Assembly (NCBI GenBank): GCA_001941065.1
Contig: MSHJ01000005.1
Coordinates: 248,001 to 312,000 of the forward strand
Source of the DNA: Alistipes sp. Zagget8
GTDB lineage: Bacteria; Bacteroidota; Bacteroidia; Bacteroidales; Rikenellaceae
Direction of reading: 5' to 3'
DNA length: 64,000 bases
The notes below the pieces were generated by a model. That model saw nothing but the letters and a program-made list of their open reading frames with translations, ran no database searches and was not told where the DNA came from. A program made the translations under genes and the position numbers. Below are positions 61,299 through 64,000 of the stretch, piece by piece (the first letter of the stretch is position 1; every line of letters starts with the position of its first letter).

Positions 61299-62576
61299 AT
61301 GCTGCACCCCGAATGGAGCTATCAGGCCGTTCTGTATGAAATGAACGTGCGCCAGCTCACGCCCGAAGGCACGCTGCGTGCCGCCGCCGCGAAACTACCT
61401 TTCCTGAAAGACCTGGGCGTCGATGCCGTCTGGCTCATGCCGGTCTATCCCATCGGGGAGGTCGAGCGCAAGGGTTCGCTGGGCTCCTACTATTCGATCC
61501 GTGACTACTGCGCTGTGAATCCCGAGCTGGGCACGATGGCCGATTTCGACGCCTTCGTCGCCGAAGCCCACCGCCTCGGAATAAAGGTCCTGCTCGACTG
61601 GGTGGCCAACCACACGGCCCGCGACGCCCGGTGGATCGCTGAACAGCCCGCCTCGTGGTACGAGCGCGATGCCGCGGGCGAACCCGCCGTGCCGTGGGAC
61701 TGGTCCGACACCGCGAAGCTCAACTACGCCAACCGCGACGTGTGGCGGGCGCAGGGCGACGCCATGGAGTTCTGGATCACGCAGCATGCCGTCGACGGAT
61801 TCCGCTGCGACATGGCGATGCTGGTGCCCATCGATTTCTGGAACGAGACCTCGCTGCGTCTCCGGCGTGTGAAACCCGACCTGTTCATGCTGGCCGAGGC
61901 CGAGGAGCGGAACCTCTTCGAGGAGGGAGCCTTCGACGCCTGCTATGCCTGGGAGATGCACCACCTGATGAACGACGTCGCCCGGCAGCGGGTGCGTGTC
62001 ACGGCCCTGCGCGACTATCTTTATGCCGACCGCGACCGCTATCCCGCGTCGGCCATGCGGCTGGCGTTCACGTCGAACCACGACGAAAATTCGTGGAGCG
62101 GTTCGGAATTCACCCGCCTGGGCGACGCCCGCGAAATTATGGCGGTCTTCACGTTCGTCGTTCCGCGGGGCCTGCCGCTGATTTATACCGGTCAGGAGAT
62201 CGGCTACGACCATGCGTTCGCCTTCTTCGACCGCGATCCGATTCCGTCTTACGGCTCCAATACCTTCACGGAGTTCTACCGCCGCCTCACGGCCCTGCGG
62301 CACGACAATCCGGCACTCGCTGCCGGGGAGCGGGGCGGTGAGATGGTCGAAATACGCAACAATGCCGAGGACTGCCTGATGACCTTCGTCCGCGAAACGG
62401 GCGGCAACCGCGTCGTGGCGGCGATGAACCTCTCGCCCTACGCCATCCGCGCCGACTATTATACGGGCATCTACGCCGGGATGTACACCGACGCCATGAC
62501 GGGCGAACCGTTCGAACTCCGGGGACACGTCGGGGAGGATATGGCGCCGTGGAGCTACCGGATTCTGACAAGCTGA
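61299..62576 (+). CDS. Cytoplasmic GH13 alpha-amylase-family enzyme
   Basis: 425 aa without a signal peptide. The GH13 regions are in order: LDWVANHT (region I), DGFRCDMA with the nucleophile Asp171, FMLAEAEE with acid/base Glu200, and TSNHDEN with Asp262. A short C-terminal beta domain follows. It should act on alpha-1,4-glucans or maltodextrins inside the cell, feeding the GH65 phosphorylase upstream. Exact specificity cannot be read from the sequence. It has its own promoter; the SGNH gene follows closely. Confidence 0.93.
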   Translation: MLHPEWSYQAVLYEMNVRQLTPEGTLRAAAAKLPFLKDLGVDAVWLMPVYPIGEVERKGSLGSYYSIRDYCAVNPELGTMADFDAFVAEAHRLGIKVLLDWVANHTARDARWIAEQPASWYERDAAGEPAVPWDWSDTAKLNYANRDVWRAQGDAMEFWITQHAVDGFRCDMAMLVPIDFWNETSLRLRRVKPDLFMLAEAEERNLFEEGAFDACYAWEMHHLMNDVARQRVRVTALRDYLYADRDRYPASAMRLAFTSNHDENSWSGSEFTRLGDAREIMAVFTFVVPRGLPLIYTGQEIGYDHAFAFFDRDPIPSYGSNTFTEFYRRLTALRHDNPALAAGERGGEMVEIRNNAEDCLMTFVRETGGNRVVAAMNLSPYAIRADYYTGIYAGMYTDAMTGEPFELRGHVGEDMAPWSYRILTS

Positions 62577-62600
62577 ATGAAAAAACAAACTGATCGGAAT

Positions 62601-63446
62601 ATGCGAAAAACATTTTGTCTGCTGGCAGCTCTGCTGCTGGCGGCGGGGCCGGTGGGAGCCTCGGACGACGGGGCCGGAAATAGCAGGGAGTGCGCCGCCG
62701 GAATGAACTTTATACAGAATCAGTGGTCCGGTAGGCGGGTCGCCTTTCTCGGCGATTCGATCACGGACGAGCGCCATATCGGCACGACGAAAAACTATTG
62801 GCAGTATTTGGCCGAGATGCTGGACCTCGTGCCTTTCGTCTATGGGATCAACGGGCATCAGTGGTCCGACGTGCTGGGGCAGGCCCGGAAACTTTACGCC
62901 GAGCGGGGCGATGCCGTAGACGCTGTCGTCGTCTTTGCCGGGACCAACGATTTCAATGCCGGCGTGCCGCTGGGCGAGTGGTACGAGGTCCGGGAATCGG
63001 AGTGCCCGATGCCGGGTCCCGCCGTGGGGATGCGGATGCGCCGTACGCTTTCGGCGGACCCCGGGACTCTCTGCGGACGGATCAATGCCGTGCTGGCCTT
63101 TCTCAAAGAGCACTATCCGACCAAGCAGGTCATCCTGCTCACGCCGCTCCACCGCGGTTATGCGCGTTTCAGCGACCGGAACATCCAGCCCGACGAATCG
63201 TATCCCAACCGGCTGGGGCTCTATGCCGACGCCTATGTCGCAAAAATACGTGAGGCCGGGAGTGTCTGGGCGGTTCCGGTGATCGATCTCAACAGCATCA
63301 GCGGTCTTTATCCCGTTGCCGATTCCCATGTCCGCTATTTCAGCGACGGGCAGACCGACCGTCTGCATCCCAACGCTGCGGGTCACGAACGTATGGCCAA
63401 AGCCCTGGCGTATCAGTTGCTGGCATTCCCGGCCTGTTTCGACTGA
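62601..63446 (+). CDS. Secreted SGNH/GDSL hydrolase
   Basis: 281 aa. After a signal peptide (LLLAAGPVGA) the SGNH blocks are FLGDSITDE (nucleophile Ser), VVFAGTNDFN (block III Asn) and DRLHPNAAGHE (Asp/His). These enzymes deacylate sugars or lipids. The track starts at 62577, directly after the GH13 stop, but the signal peptide begins at the ATG at 62601, which I prefer. Probably co-transcribed with GH13. Confidence 0.9.
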   Translation: MRKTFCLLAALLLAAGPVGASDDGAGNSRECAAGMNFIQNQWSGRRVAFLGDSITDERHIGTTKNYWQYLAEMLDLVPFVYGINGHQWSDVLGQARKLYAERGDAVDAVVVFAGTNDFNAGVPLGEWYEVRESECPMPGPAVGMRMRRTLSADPGTLCGRINAVLAFLKEHYPTKQVILLTPLHRGYARFSDRNIQPDESYPNRLGLYADAYVAKIREAGSVWAVPVIDLNSISGLYPVADSHVRYFSDGQTDRLHPNAAGHERMAKALAYQLLAFPACFD

Positions 63447-63515
63447 CACTGCCGGAAAAAGGCCGGATTCCGGCGGCGAACCTTGACAAACTGAACAAGT
63501 TTGCGGAATTTTCCG

Positions 63516-63523
63516 TATCTTTG
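63516..63523 (+). promoter_or_regulatory. -7 box upstream of the 63756 gene
   Basis: TATCTTTG fits TAnnTTTG. A nearby TTTG (63500-63503) is only 12 bp away, too close for a -33 element. If it drives the 63756 gene the leader is about 230 nt. Confidence 0.5.
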
Positions 63524-63755
63524 CCGGGACCGAAGCAGTGCCTGCGTATGTATTTTGTCGCAAAATATTCTCCGGATAAGGACCGTCGGACGGTCCGGGG
63601 CGTACTGCGCCGTAATTCCCCCCCCCGAAAATAATCGATAGCCACCGTGCCGGCCCCGCCGCCGGCGCCCCGCGGATGATTCGTTTCATCCGCGCGTTTC
63701 CGTATGCCTTCTACCCATTCACTTTTTTTCTATAATCTCAAAAATCATTACAGAA
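63524..63755 (+). other. Long leader with inverted repeat, C9 tract and a 28-codon ORF
   Basis: No annotated gene lies between 63447 and 63755. The part after the -7 box contains a 28-codon ORF (63548-63634, starting MYFVAKYSPDK), a perfect inverted repeat GGACCGTCGGACGGTCC at 63580-63596, and nine C at 63618-63626 inside the last codons of that ORF. It could be a structured 5' UTR with a leader peptide, or decayed sequence. Confidence 0.4.
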
Positions 63756-64000
63756 ATGAAGAAAATTTGTATTTGCTGGCTGGCTTTGTGCGCCGTGTCT
63801 TATGGAACGTATGCGCAGGAATCGGAACGTACCGGCGGGGATTCCCGCCGGTTGGATTCCCTGCAGCAGGTCGTGAATGCGCTCTCCTCGCGTGTGGAGG
63901 ACACCGAAAGGGCCGAATTGAACCGTGCTGTCTGGAAAGACCGCGCCAAGTATTTCAACCTGGGCTACGTCCGGCAGACGCTCGCGGACAAGACCTACGG
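63756..64000 (+). CDS. Outer-membrane-type protein, 3' end cut by window
   Basis: At least 81 codons. A signal peptide (ending SYGTYAQ) is followed by a short coiled coil (SLQQVVNALSSRVEDTE) and VWKDRAKYFNLGYVRQTL, which looks like the start of a Bacteroidota beta-barrel (porin-like) protein. That assignment is tentative because most of the gene is beyond the window. It is not in the ORF track. Confidence 0.7.
   Translation, partial: MKKICICWLALCAVSYGTYAQESERTGGDSRRLDSLQQVVNALSSRVEDTERAELNRAVWKDRAKYFNLGYVRQTLADKTY

Noticed and set aside
62577-62600. Upstream SGNH start directly after the GH13 stop
   Set aside because: It adds eight polar residues before the signal peptide; the ATG at 62601 gives a normal signal peptide.
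58074-63689. Long - strand frames over GH65, the lipoprotein, GH13 and SGNH genes
   Set aside because: Shadows; the + strand genes carry intact catalytic motifs.

Overview
The window is a G+C-rich chromosomal segment of a member of the Bacteroidota, most likely an Alistipes-like (Rikenellaceae) gut bacterium. The evidence is three SusC/SusD pairs, a hybrid two-component regulator, an ECF-sigma/FecR pair, DUF4831, DUF4843 and PKD-like lipoproteins, Bacteroidota -7 promoter boxes (TAnnTTTG) in front of many transcription units, and no Shine-Dalgarno dependence. The genus is inferred. I saw no tRNA, rRNA, CRISPR array, insertion sequence or prophage.

Layout. 1-5.3 kb: housekeeping genes on + (folP cut by the window edge, a one-TM protein, a LolD-like ATPase, a TIGR02757 protein, a TrmN6-like methylase, DUF4831, an AlkD-like protein). 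5.3-6.8 kb on -: a thioredoxin and a UXS-like SDR that lacks the catalytic Tyr. 7-25.7 kb on +: a polysaccharide utilization locus (PUL) with GH89, two paralogous esterase-like hydrolases, SusC, SusD, a BACON/FISUMP-type lipoprotein, an HTCS regulator, GH97 and an S9-like hydrolase. 25.7-28.3 kb on -: radA, a lipoprotein and a LUD protein. 28.4-34.2 kb on -: a YiiX-like protein, an active metzincin-like protease and a tandem homologue whose zinc site is destroyed. 34.3-47.9 kb on -: ECF sigma, FecR, a SusC/SusD pair, a second SusC (frameshifted)/SusD pair, DUF4843 and PKD-like lipoproteins. 48.1-51.8 kb on -: a degenerate M23 protein, dxr, rseP and a small membrane protein. 51.9-52.8 kb on +: a nucleotidyltransferase. 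52.9-56.5 kb on -: Wza- and Wzc-like exopolysaccharide proteins and a HAD protein. 56.7-63.4 kb on +: cytoplasmic maltose phosphorolysis (pgmB, GH65), a lipoprotein of unknown function, GH13 and an SGNH hydrolase. From 63.76 kb: a truncated outer-membrane-type protein.

How the parts work together. In the PUL, SusC/SusD and the surface lipoprotein should bind and import a glycan that GH89 (alpha-GlcNAc), GH97 (probably alpha-galactoside) and the hydrolases trim. The HTCS would sense a fragment and switch on the enzyme promoters. A GTAC-centred motif lies exactly 35 bp upstream of the -7 box at all three structural-gene promoters, is duplicated with a 21-bp period at two of them, and is absent from the HTCS promoter. 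This looks like the HTCS operator and is the most informative regulatory signal in the window.

The other recurring theme is pseudoenzymes. A protease, an SDR and a LytM/M23 protein each keep their fold but lack the residues that do the chemistry. The protease case is the sharpest, because an intact homologue is encoded directly upstream in the same operon.
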